A stretch of 63,311 nt of DNA from an uncultured Bacteroidia bacterium (lineage in GTDB: Bacteria; Bacteroidota; Bacteroidia; Bacteroidales; UBA932): assembly GCA_902788175.1 (NCBI GenBank), contig CADAJF010000014.1, positions 1-63,311 of the forward strand. The letters run 5' to 3'. Below the pieces are notes generated by a model, which ran no database searches, was not told the origin of the DNA, and saw only the letters and a program-made list of their open reading frames with translations. Below, piece by piece: positions 49,753 to 58,232 of the stretch. Position 1 is the stretch's first letter; every line of letters begins with the position of its first letter. The position numbers were made by a program, and so were the translations under genes.

Positions 49753-51378
49753 ATGAAACGCAATATACTTTTCATTATGCTGGGCGCTCTGGTGTTACTG
49801 AGCGCGTGCACCAAGGATCCCTGGGCAGCCGTGAAGGAAGGCAGCTGGAACCAGGACCGCCGCATCCTGGACATCAAGTTCGCAGGCCAGGCCGGCCTGG
49901 CCCAGGTGAAGGACGACGATGCCGGCACCGGCACGGTGACCGTTTCGCTGGCCACCAACCTGGTGAGCGACATGTCCCGGGTTACGGTAGAGACCCTGAA
50001 CCTCTCCTACAATGCAACGGCCAGCGTACAGCGCGGCGGCACCGTTGACTTTACGGGCGCTGCGCCCACCATCACGGTCACTTCTGCCACCGGAACACCC
50101 CGTGTCTATACCATCAACATGACGGAATTCACGGAGACGGTGATTGGCAAATATGCCATCCAGACATCCCGCGTATGGGGCGGTACCGGTCCTGAGTGGG
50201 GCGGCGGAGCGCTGATGGATCCCAATATCAAGCCCTGGTGCTGGTATGCCGACGAAGGCTTCGGCCCCGCTGCGGAGTACGACGACTACCTGGAGTTCAC
50301 CCTGGAGGAAATCATGGCCGACGGCAATACCACCGGCAAGTGCATCCACTACGGCGGCGTTGACGGCAAGCACTGGAACTGCCTCTTCAAGGCGGCCATG
50401 AACAAGGAAGGCGACACCGACATTGACCTGCACAAGTTCTACCGCCAGATTCCCATCGGCGAGAGCACCTGGGTGCGCGACTACGTGAACAACACCATCT
50501 CCTTCACCGACGCCACCGGCAAGGTGACCACCGGCGAAATCTATCCGGCCGGCGAATACCAGATTTACAAGGACGACTCCCGCGACGTCAAGGCCGTGGT
50601 GGAGAACATGGCGTTCGTGTTCAAGCTCAGCGGCGTGGACGACTGGACCAACATTTACTCCGACTACGACAAATTTGTCAAGCGTCCCCGCCTGTACATG
50701 ATTGCCGTGCAGCCCGTGGCCGATATCCCTGCCGCTTCCGCCACCGAAGGAACCGAGGGCAAGAACTCCGTGGAACCTCCGGCACCGGCCCCCGTCTTTG
50801 ACCTGCCCGGAAACTGGAAAGTGAAGGAGCAGTGGGTCTATGGCGGCGCAGAAGGCGCCATCACCAAGGACCAGAGCACGGCCAAGAGCTGGTGCTGGAA
50901 CGGCAACTACGTGAAGGAAAAGGATAACATCCTGTGCTTTACCCCCGAGTCCGAAGGCGCCCTCAAGGGCACGCTCTTCTATGGCCCCGGCGCCGACGGC
51001 GAATACTGGGACTACCTCTACGTGGGCAAGAAGGCCGGAGACTATGTGCGCATTGACTGCAGCCAGTGGTATGGCTGGCTGCCGCACACCGAGACCACCT
51101 ACGTCTATAATCCGGACGACAAGGAGGACTCCGAAGGCGGTACCGTCACCATCCGCAAGAGCAAGAGCCTTACCTACACCGTTCCGCTCCTGCTTCCCGG
51201 CAGCTATGAGTTCCTGGGCAAGAGCGCCCTGGTGGTTCCCGAAGGCTGCATGGCCCTGGCCATGCCCCTGGCCGACGCCCCTTCGAAAGACCACAGCTAC
51301 GAGTGGAGCGACTACGACCGTTTCGTGAACAGCCCGCTGCTGTACGTGATGGTCTTTGAAAAACAATTGACGGAGTAG
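49753..51378 (+). CDS. SusE-position surface lipoprotein with duplicated domain
   Basis: 541 aa; lipobox LLSACT (Cys19). After an N-terminal Ig-like domain (about 25-125, VSLATNLVSDMSRVTVETL) two related ~190-aa domains follow. The first has GKYAIQTSRVWGG, KPWCWYAD, GKCIHYGGVDGKHWNCLF and YSDYDKFVKRPRLYMIAV; the second has GNWKVKEQWVYGG, KSWCWNGN, GTLFYGPGADGEYWDYLY and WSDYDRFVNSPLLYVMVF. Conserved aromatic residues suggest two sugar-binding sites. It lies where SusE/F-type or SGBP proteins occur, so mannan binding is inferred. Confidence 0.8.
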   Translation: MKRNILFIMLGALVLLSACTKDPWAAVKEGSWNQDRRILDIKFAGQAGLAQVKDDDAGTGTVTVSLATNLVSDMSRVTVETLNLSYNATASVQRGGTVDFTGAAPTITVTSATGTPRVYTINMTEFTETVIGKYAIQTSRVWGGTGPEWGGGALMDPNIKPWCWYADEGFGPAAEYDDYLEFTLEEIMADGNTTGKCIHYGGVDGKHWNCLFKAAMNKEGDTDIDLHKFYRQIPIGESTWVRDYVNNTISFTDATGKVTTGEIYPAGEYQIYKDDSRDVKAVVENMAFVFKLSGVDDWTNIYSDYDKFVKRPRLYMIAVQPVADIPAASATEGTEGKNSVEPPAPAPVFDLPGNWKVKEQWVYGGAEGAITKDQSTAKSWCWNGNYVKEKDNILCFTPESEGALKGTLFYGPGADGEYWDYLYVGKKAGDYVRIDCSQWYGWLPHTETTYVYNPDDKEDSEGGTVTIRKSKSLTYTVPLLLPGSYEFLGKSALVVPEGCMALAMPLADAPSKDHSYEWSDYDRFVNSPLLYVMVFEKQLTE

Positions 51379-51380
51379 TG

Positions 51381-52559
51381 ATGCGTCGCTACCTGTCCAT
51401 ACTGGTGCTTGCGGCCGCCCCCCTGCTGTTTTCCTGCAGGGGGGACGAGCCCGCAGGAGGGGATGACCCCGCCCCGGAAGTCACCACGCTTACGCTCTGC
51501 GACCGGGATGCCACCCCGCAGACCAAGGCACTGTATTCCAACCTCTGGGCCATCCGGGATAAGGGATGGATATTCGGCCACCAGAATGACCTGGTAAACG
51601 GGCGCAAGTGGCAGTACACCCCGGGGGGCTCGGACACCAAGGACGTGTGCGGGGACTATCCCGGCATCTTTGCCGTGGATGTGGCCTCGTTCATGGACGG
51701 CCGGAATGTCCCCCTCCAGACCACGGAGGACAATCCCGTGAAGCTTCGCACCATCAAGGAAGCCTACGACCGCGGCATGGTGGTGATGGCCTGCATGCAC
51801 CTGAACAACCCGCTCACCGGCGGCGACTCCTGGGACAATTCCAGCAACAAGGTGGCCGCCGAAATCCTGAAAAGCGGCAGCGCCACCCAGAAACTCTTTG
51901 ACACCTGGCTGGATAACCTGGCTGCTCTGGCAAAGGATTTGAAGGGAAGTGACGGAAACCAGATACCCATCATCCTGCGGCCTTTCCACGAGCACGGCCA
52001 TGAGTGGAGCTGGTGGGGGAGTACGTGTACCACGGCGGCGGAGTATGTGGCCCTGTGGCGTTACCTGGTGGACGGGATGAAGGCGCGCGGGGTGCATAGT
52101 TTCATCTATGCCATCTCCCCCGCCATCAACGTCAAGGCCAGCAGCGAAAACGACTTCCTGATCCGCTGGCCCGGAGACGAGTACGTGGACTTCATAGGGA
52201 TGGACTGCTACATAGGCATTAACAATACGGTGTTCCTGAACAACCTGAAACTGCTCAAAAACGTTTCCGATGCCAAGAAAAAACCTGCCGGAGTAACGGA
52301 AATAGGCGTGGAGGGCTTCCAGAACGCCAATTACTGGACAGACAACATTGCCGCTCCCATGGCCGGCCGCAAGATGAGCATGCTGGTCACCTGGAGCAAC
52401 AAGTATGACCCCTTCGAACTGGGGAAAGTGTATTATTCGGTGTATCCCGGACACCCTTCGGAGAAGTCGTTCAAGGAGTTGTACGCCCGCCCGGACACCT
52501 ACTTCTGCAAAGACTTGCCGCCCATGTACAAAATGGCCGAAATTATTATAGTACAATGA
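51381..52559 (+). CDS. GH26 beta-mannanase, first copy
   Basis: 392 aa from ATG 51381 (the GTG before it overlaps the previous stop). Lipoprotein signal LLFSCRGDEP with Cys19 and acidic/Gly followers. Clan-A barrel with acid/base Glu204 in RPFHEHGHEWSWWG and nucleophile Glu307 in PAGVTEIGVEG, the GH26 arrangement. Cleaves beta-1,4-mannan chains, most likely on the cell surface. Start is coupled to the SusE-like gene; stop overlaps the second copy by ATGA. Confidence 0.93.
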   Translation: MRRYLSILVLAAAPLLFSCRGDEPAGGDDPAPEVTTLTLCDRDATPQTKALYSNLWAIRDKGWIFGHQNDLVNGRKWQYTPGGSDTKDVCGDYPGIFAVDVASFMDGRNVPLQTTEDNPVKLRTIKEAYDRGMVVMACMHLNNPLTGGDSWDNSSNKVAAEILKSGSATQKLFDTWLDNLAALAKDLKGSDGNQIPIILRPFHEHGHEWSWWGSTCTTAAEYVALWRYLVDGMKARGVHSFIYAISPAINVKASSENDFLIRWPGDEYVDFIGMDCYIGINNTVFLNNLKLLKNVSDAKKKPAGVTEIGVEGFQNANYWTDNIAAPMAGRKMSMLVTWSNKYDPFELGKVYYSVYPGHPSEKSFKELYARPDTYFCKDLPPMYKMAEIIIVQ

Positions 52560-53719
52560 CAAAGAACCTGCTGTTATGCATTGTCCTCCTGCCTCTTCTG
52601 GCGGGCTGCGGAAAGAAGGACGACCCGACCCCCGGTGAGGATGAAACCAAGGTCACGCTCAGCCTGGCGGACCCTGCCGCCACGGCCGAGACCAAGGCCC
52701 TGTATGCCAATCTCTGGGCCATTCGGGACAAGGGCTGGATCTTCGGCCACCACGACGACCTCATGTACGGCCGCACGTGGTATGGCAAGGAAGGCGGCTC
52801 GGACACCAAAGACGTGTGCGGGGACTATCCGGGCGTCTATGGCCTGGACTTCTCCACTTTTATGGACGACCGCCTGGACTCCAGTACAGAGGAAAACGCC
52901 CTTCGGCTCAAATGCATGAAGCAGGCCTACGACCGAGGCATGGTTATCCTGGCCTGCATGCACTTGAACAATCCGCTCACCGGCGGCGATGCCTGGGACA
53001 ACAAGAACAACACCGTGGTGGCGCAGATTCTCACCGAGGGCAGCGAGACCCAGGCCAAGTTCAAGCTCTGGCTGGACCGCCTGGCCGCGCTGGCCAAAGG
53101 GCTCAAGGGCAGTGACGGCAAGCTCATCCCCGTCATTATCCGCCCCTTCCACGAGCACACCCAGGGCTGGAGCTGGTGGGGCAGCACCTGTACCACCGAA
53201 CAGCAGTTCGTGGGCCTGTGGCGCTATTTTGTGGACTATATGCAAAGCTCCGGCGTGCACAATTTCATCTACGCCATTTCTCCGCAGATGGACAGGCAGC
53301 AGACAGAGAGCGACTTCCTGTATCGCTGGCCCGGGGACAAGTATGTGGACTTCATGGGCATGGACTGCTACCAGGGCATCAACAACAATGTGTTCGTGAA
53401 CAACCTCAAGCTCCTGAGCAAGATCTCCACAGAGAAGAAAAAGCCCGCCGGCGTAACAGAAACCGGCGTTGAGGGCCTCCGAAGCGCCGATTACTGGGTT
53501 ACCAACATCGCTGCGCCCATGGCCGGCCGGAAGATGAGCCTGCTGTGCACCTGGCGCAACAAATACGACCCTATGGGACAGGGAAACCACTACTTCTCCG
53601 TATTCCCCGGCCATGTGTCGGTAGAGAGCTTCAAGACGCTCTATGCCCGTCCGGACACCTATTTCTGCGCAGACCTTCCGGCCATGTATCAACCTGTAGC
53701 CAACATTACGGTACAATGA
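52556..53719 (+). CDS. GH26 beta-mannanase, second copy
   Basis: 387 aa; lipobox LLAGCGKKDD (Cys18). Acid/base Glu200 (RPFHEHTQGWSWWG), nucleophile Glu302 (AGVTETGVEG). Clearly a tandem paralog of the preceding gene (shared LYxNLWAIRDKGWIFGH, GGSDTKDVCGDYPG, AACMHLNNPLTGGD-type blocks). Differences cluster around the substrate cleft: HTQG for HGHE and YGKEGG for QYTPGG. This suggests division of labour, for example chain-end versus internal cutting. Confidence 0.93.
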   Translation: MTKNLLLCIVLLPLLAGCGKKDDPTPGEDETKVTLSLADPAATAETKALYANLWAIRDKGWIFGHHDDLMYGRTWYGKEGGSDTKDVCGDYPGVYGLDFSTFMDDRLDSSTEENALRLKCMKQAYDRGMVILACMHLNNPLTGGDAWDNKNNTVVAQILTEGSETQAKFKLWLDRLAALAKGLKGSDGKLIPVIIRPFHEHTQGWSWWGSTCTTEQQFVGLWRYFVDYMQSSGVHNFIYAISPQMDRQQTESDFLYRWPGDKYVDFMGMDCYQGINNNVFVNNLKLLSKISTEKKKPAGVTETGVEGLRSADYWVTNIAAPMAGRKMSLLCTWRNKYDPMGQGNHYFSVFPGHVSVESFKTLYARPDTYFCADLPAMYQPVANITVQ

Positions 53720-55140
53720 CAGCGAAAACCCTTGCCAGCCTTTCCGTGTTAAGCCTGCTGCTTGTTGCAGCGGGCTGTTCCCGTCCTGTAACCATCACTG
53801 TTACAGAGCAGATTATCAATCCCAACTACCTGGGAAACGGCGTGGAGTGGGATCCCTACGATGAGGCCATCTCCTGGGGAGGCGCCCTTACCGATGCCCA
53901 GTGGGACACTCTGTACCGCCGCCTGGACTTTATGCAGCCGCAGTACGTGCGCTGCATGATCAACAGCCCCTTCACCTATTATACCGGGACGGGCTATGAC
54001 GACGGGCGCAACGCCGATGCCCTCCTGAAGCTGCTTTCCTACTGCCAGCGCAATGACGTGATGGTGGTGTACGGGGAGTACAACCCGCCCACCTGGGAGA
54101 TGAAAGGCTCCCAGGAGTGGGTCCAGGCTTCCGTGAAGCACCTGAACTGGCTGGTGGAGGAGCATGGCTTCACCTGTATCAGGCATTTTGTGATTTTCAA
54201 CGAGCCGGACGGCAACTGGGCCTCCACCAACGGCGACTTCTCCTTCTGGAAAGAAATGGTTGCACGTTTTCAGGCCCAGATGGACCTTTATCCCGCCCTG
54301 GAAGGCGTTTCCATCGCCGGGCCGGATGCGGTGATAGACTACCACAACCCTTCGTCGGCCTACGATTTTACCGGCTGGCTGGAGGAAACGGTGAAGCAGG
54401 TGCCTGAAATAGGGATTTACGACATGCACGCCTATCCTGGGCAGCGCTATGTGCGCAGCGGGGAGTTCCAGAAGACGCTGGAGGACCTGAAGGCCCGGGT
54501 GGACAAGCCCATCATCCTGGGAGAGACGGGCTACAAGTATTTCTCGGACCCGGCCGATTCTTCCCTGGCCAAGGAGTACTGGAAGCGCGTGGAGGGCCAT
54601 CCCTATACCAAAGGCAGCGACTGCAACATGCTGGTGTATGACGCTTTCTATGCCCTGGACATGCCGCTGCTGCTGATGAGCGCCATGAACGCCGGCTTCT
54701 CGGGGGCGGCTGCCTGGATGCTGGACGATGCCATGCATTCCAGCGGAGACTCTGGCCGGACGGAAGACGTCAAGCTCTGGGGCATGTGGAACATCCTGGG
54801 AGAATCCGTTTTTGGAGACGCTTCCCAGCTGGAGCCCCGTCCCTGGTACTATACCTGGAGCCTGATGTGCCGGCACTTCCCTTCCGGCACCCGCATCGTG
54901 AAGCTGGAAGGCGACTTGCCCTCAGGCGTGGCCGCTACGGCGGGCATCCTGCCGGATGGCTCCTGCACGGTGGCGCTGGTGAACTGGGGAGAGAAAGACT
55001 GCCCCGTCCGGCTGCAATTGCCTGTTTCCGTAGAAGGGTATAGTCTGACAACATACAGCACCGCCCTGGAGAAAAAGCAAATAGCAAACACTTCCTTTAT
55101 ACTTCCTGCGCAAACTTTTGCTATTTTTGCAAAAGAATGA
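53716..55140 (+). CDS. Clan GH-A glycoside hydrolase lipoprotein
   Basis: 474 aa from ATG 53716, sharing ATGA with the previous stop; upstream in-frame codons belong to a shadow of GH26. Lipobox LLVAAGC (Cys21). (beta/alpha)8 part with acid/base Glu163 in FNEPDG and nucleophile Glu270 in ILGETGY, then a C-terminal beta domain (VKLEGDLPSGVAATAGILPDG, TFAIFAKE) like those of GH30/GH39/GH5-type enzymes. Exact family not certain. Context suggests an exo-acting beta-mannosidase/mannanase or a side-chain enzyme. Confidence 0.8.
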   Translation: MTAKTLASLSVLSLLLVAAGCSRPVTITVTEQIINPNYLGNGVEWDPYDEAISWGGALTDAQWDTLYRRLDFMQPQYVRCMINSPFTYYTGTGYDDGRNADALLKLLSYCQRNDVMVVYGEYNPPTWEMKGSQEWVQASVKHLNWLVEEHGFTCIRHFVIFNEPDGNWASTNGDFSFWKEMVARFQAQMDLYPALEGVSIAGPDAVIDYHNPSSAYDFTGWLEETVKQVPEIGIYDMHAYPGQRYVRSGEFQKTLEDLKARVDKPIILGETGYKYFSDPADSSLAKEYWKRVEGHPYTKGSDCNMLVYDAFYALDMPLLLMSAMNAGFSGAAAWMLDDAMHSSGDSGRTEDVKLWGMWNILGESVFGDASQLEPRPWYYTWSLMCRHFPSGTRIVKLEGDLPSGVAATAGILPDGSCTVALVNWGEKDCPVRLQLPVSVEGYSLTTYSTALEKKQIANTSFILPAQTFAIFAKE

Positions 55141-56576
55141 GAAGATTTACAGCCCTTGCCTGTGCCCTGCTGTGCGCTGTCACGGTGCAGGCCAAAATTA
55201 CCCTTCCCTCCCTCCTGGGAGACGGAATGGTCCTGCAGCGCAATACCACGGTCCAGCTTTGGGGACATGCCACCGGCACATCCGTGAAGGTGGTCACCTC
55301 CTGGGACAAGTGCAAGTACCAGGTACGTCCGGATGCTTCCGGCAACTGGTGCGTGCAGGTGACAACGCCGGATGCCGGCGGCCCGTATGAAATCAGCTTC
55401 AACGACGGCACAGAGCTCAAGCTGCGGGACATTCTCATCGGTGAGGTATGGATTTGCAGCGGCCAGTCCAATATGGAGATGCCCCTTGGCGGCTGGGACC
55501 ATCAGCCGGTGGAAGGAGCCTATGAGACCATCCGGGATGCCGCTTCTACGCCGCTGCTGCGCATGTTCACCGTGGCCCGCAACAACGCCGATACCCCGCA
55601 GGAAGACTGCCGCGGGGAATGGAAAAGCAGTACGCCGGGGGCCCTTCGCAGTTTCAGTGCAACGGCTTACCATTTTGGGAAAACGCTGTCCTCCTTCATG
55701 CCCGGACTGCCTGTGGGCCTGATAGCCACCGATTGGGGCGGTACTCCCATCGAGGCCTGGCTCAGCGTGGGTGCGCTGGAGGCCATAGAGGGAATCGACC
55801 TGCCCCGGGCCAAGGGCAACCGCTGGGAAGAGGTCCGGACAGGACAGCTTTTCAACGGCATGATTTACCCCCTGCGAAGGTTCGCGGCGCGCGGCTTTAT
55901 CTGGTACCAGGGAGAGGCCAACCTCTGGAACGCCCCGGATTATGCCACCATCACCGCCGCCATGGTGGGCGAGTGGCGCGCCCTCTGGGGGAATGCCGAC
56001 ATGCCCTATTACCTGGTCCAGATTGCGCCCTACTCCTACGGGAACCCGGAAGGAAGGATGCTGCCGCTGCTGGTAGAGCAGCAGTACCGCATCCCCGCCC
56101 TGCTGCCTCACAGCGGCGTTGCGGCTACAACGGATATCGGCCACAGGGACTGTATCCATCCGCCTTACAAGAAGGAGGTTGGGGAGCGCCTGGCCTGGCT
56201 GGCGCTTGCGCGCGATTATGGCGTTGAAGGCCTTCCCGTAACGCCCACCTACAAGTCTATGACCGTGGAGGGGGGGATGCTTCGCCTGCGCTTTGACGGG
56301 GTGTCCCGGGAAGGGAACTGCTTCCGGGTTTTTGGGCCGCAGAAACGCCTGGAAATCAACGGGTTTGAGCTAGCCGGAGAAGACCGCGTCTGGTACCCGG
56401 CATCGGCCCAGATTGACTGGGACAGCAACGATATCCTGCTCTCCTGTCCAGAGGTGCCGCAGCCCGTGGCGGCGCGCTATGCCTTCCGCAACTGGCCGGA
56501 AGGCGCCAATGTGATCACTGACGCCGGCCTCCCCTTGCCCATGTTCCGCACGGACAACTGGCCGGTACAAGACTGA
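55137..56576 (+). CDS. SASA-type carbohydrate O-acetylesterase
   Basis: 479 aa with signal peptide (LACALLCAVTVQAK). An N-terminal jelly-roll part precedes the SGNH-type esterase: nucleophile Ser111 in ICSGQSNMEM, GGTPIEAW, and the Asp-x-x-His pair in HRDCIHPPYK. These enzymes, first described as sialate O-acetylesterases, remove acetyl groups from various sugars; in this locus acetylmannan is the plausible substrate. Overlaps the previous gene by ATGA. Confidence 0.88.
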   Translation: MRRFTALACALLCAVTVQAKITLPSLLGDGMVLQRNTTVQLWGHATGTSVKVVTSWDKCKYQVRPDASGNWCVQVTTPDAGGPYEISFNDGTELKLRDILIGEVWICSGQSNMEMPLGGWDHQPVEGAYETIRDAASTPLLRMFTVARNNADTPQEDCRGEWKSSTPGALRSFSATAYHFGKTLSSFMPGLPVGLIATDWGGTPIEAWLSVGALEAIEGIDLPRAKGNRWEEVRTGQLFNGMIYPLRRFAARGFIWYQGEANLWNAPDYATITAAMVGEWRALWGNADMPYYLVQIAPYSYGNPEGRMLPLLVEQQYRIPALLPHSGVAATTDIGHRDCIHPPYKKEVGERLAWLALARDYGVEGLPVTPTYKSMTVEGGMLRLRFDGVSREGNCFRVFGPQKRLEINGFELAGEDRVWYPASAQIDWDSNDILLSCPEVPQPVAARYAFRNWPEGANVITDAGLPLPMFRTDNWPVQD

Positions 56577-56591
56577 TAAACGCCCAAGCAG

Positions 56592-58169
56592 ATGAAAAGA
56601 AGTATCGTTTTAGTGCTGCTGCTTGCTACAGTAGCGGCAGCGGGTCAGCCTTACAAGACCCAAAAGGACCTGAGCTATCTGGAAGCCCCGGATACGCTGC
56701 GCATCCTGGCTATCGGCAACTCTTTCTCGGAAGATGCCGTGGAAAACAACCTCTGGAACATGCTGGATGCGGCCGGCATCCCCGCCATTGTAGCCAATCT
56801 CTATATTGGCGGCTGCACCCTGGAGCGGCATTGGAACAACAGCACGGCCGATGCTGCGGAGTACCGCTACCGCAAGGTCCGCGGCGGAGTCACCGCGGAA
56901 AAGTATGGCGTGAGGCTCTCGGAGGCCCTGGGGGACGAGCCCTGGACGCATGTGAGCTTCCAGCAGGCCAGCGGCTTGTCTGGGCTGGTATCCACCTATG
57001 AGCCTTATCTTGGCTCGCTGCTGGACTATGTGAAAGGCCGCGTCCCGGAAGGCTGCATCTATGCCTTTCACCAGACCTGGGCCTATGCCGCCAGCTCCGA
57101 CCATCCGGAGTTTCCGGTCTATGGAAAGAAGCAGGAAACAATGTACAAGCGTATCATGAACGCTACTTCTTCAGTGCTGGCCGCCCATCCGGAGATTTCG
57201 CTGCTGATACCCAGCGGCACCGCCGTCCAGAATGGCCGCACGTCTTCCCTGGGAGACACTTTCACCCGCGACGGCTTCCATCTGGACTATACTTTTGGCC
57301 GATACACAGCCGCCTGTGCCTGGTTTGCGGCCCTCACCGGAGAGCGTGCATCGGAGAGCACCTGGCTGCCCCAGGGCGTGGCGCCGGAAACGGCAGCCAT
57401 TTGCCGGAAAGCGGCGGACCTGGCGTTTGAGAAGCCTTTTGCGGTGACGGAGATATCGGCCCCGCTGCTGGGGCTTTCGCAGGCGCAGTACCGGAAAGAG
57501 CGCTGCAAGCTGGACATTTACTATCCAGCCTCGGGGAAGCCTTTCAAGACCCTGGTCTGGTTCCATGGCGGCGGACTTACAGGCGGAGAGAAATACCTGC
57601 CAAAGGAGCTTCTGAAAAAAGGAATAGCGGTGGTGGCGGTCAATTACAGGCTGTACCCACAGGCCAAGTGCCCCGCTTACCTGCAGGATGCGGCCGCTGC
57701 GGTGGCCTGGACCTTCCGGCACATCGCCGAGTTTGGCGGAGACCCTTCGCAAATCTACGTTTCAGGGCACTCGGCCGGGGGATACCTGTCGCTGATGCTG
57801 GCCCTGGACAAGGCTTACCTGGCGGCCCGGGGGGTTGACGCGGACCAGGTGCGCGCCTACTATCCCATCAGCGGGCAGGCGGCTACCCATTTCACCATCC
57901 GTACGGAGCGGGGCATCTCCTATACCACGCCCATCGTGGACAAGATGGCGCCGCTGGGCAATGTGCGGGTGCTGGGAACCCGGATGCTGCTTTTCACCGG
58001 GGAGCGCTCCCTGGAAATGATGGCCCGCTATGAGGAGAACCTTTACCTCAAATCCGTGCTGGAAGGCATTGGAAACGCCCCTGTACCCATTTACGAGTTT
58101 CCGGGAGCAGACCACGGGACGGTGCTCACGCCTGCCTTTAAGGTGATACTGGAGGACATGAGTTTGTAA
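56592..58169 (+). CDS. Two-domain esterase: DUF4886 SGNH hydrolase plus alpha/beta hydrolase
   Basis: 525 aa with signal peptide (MKRSIVLVLLLATVAAAGQ). Residues 36-290 are a DUF4886/SGNH-type hydrolase: IGNSFSEDA with Ser44, GGCTLERHW, and DGFHLD with Asp227-His230. Residues 300-525 are an esterase/lipase: HGGG oxyanion loop (325-328), GHSAGG with Ser394, and C-terminal DHGT with His. Both triads look complete. Likely deacetylates mannan or its fragments in the periplasm. Last gene of the locus, 15 bp after the SASA gene. Confidence 0.85.
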   Translation: MKRSIVLVLLLATVAAAGQPYKTQKDLSYLEAPDTLRILAIGNSFSEDAVENNLWNMLDAAGIPAIVANLYIGGCTLERHWNNSTADAAEYRYRKVRGGVTAEKYGVRLSEALGDEPWTHVSFQQASGLSGLVSTYEPYLGSLLDYVKGRVPEGCIYAFHQTWAYAASSDHPEFPVYGKKQETMYKRIMNATSSVLAAHPEISLLIPSGTAVQNGRTSSLGDTFTRDGFHLDYTFGRYTAACAWFAALTGERASESTWLPQGVAPETAAICRKAADLAFEKPFAVTEISAPLLGLSQAQYRKERCKLDIYYPASGKPFKTLVWFHGGGLTGGEKYLPKELLKKGIAVVAVNYRLYPQAKCPAYLQDAAAAVAWTFRHIAEFGGDPSQIYVSGHSAGGYLSLMLALDKAYLAARGVDADQVRAYYPISGQAATHFTIRTERGISYTTPIVDKMAPLGNVRVLGTRMLLFTGERSLEMMARYEENLYLKSVLEGIGNAPVPIYEFPGADHGTVLTPAFKVILEDMSL

Positions 58170-58185
58170 TTGTCTTTTTTTTGCG

Positions 58186-58208
58186 TAAATTTGCGGATTA
58201 ACGCAAAT
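58186..58208 (+). promoter_or_regulatory. EF-G2 promoter with overlapping inverted repeat
   Basis: -7 TAAATTTG (58186-58193). ATTTGCG (58189-58195) and CGCAAAT (58202-58208) form a perfect inverted repeat over the -7 box and start site, a likely operator. The ATG is at 58233. No terminator separates this from the mannan locus. Confidence 0.6.
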
Positions 58209-58232
58209 AATGCAAAAACACTATAATTCAAG

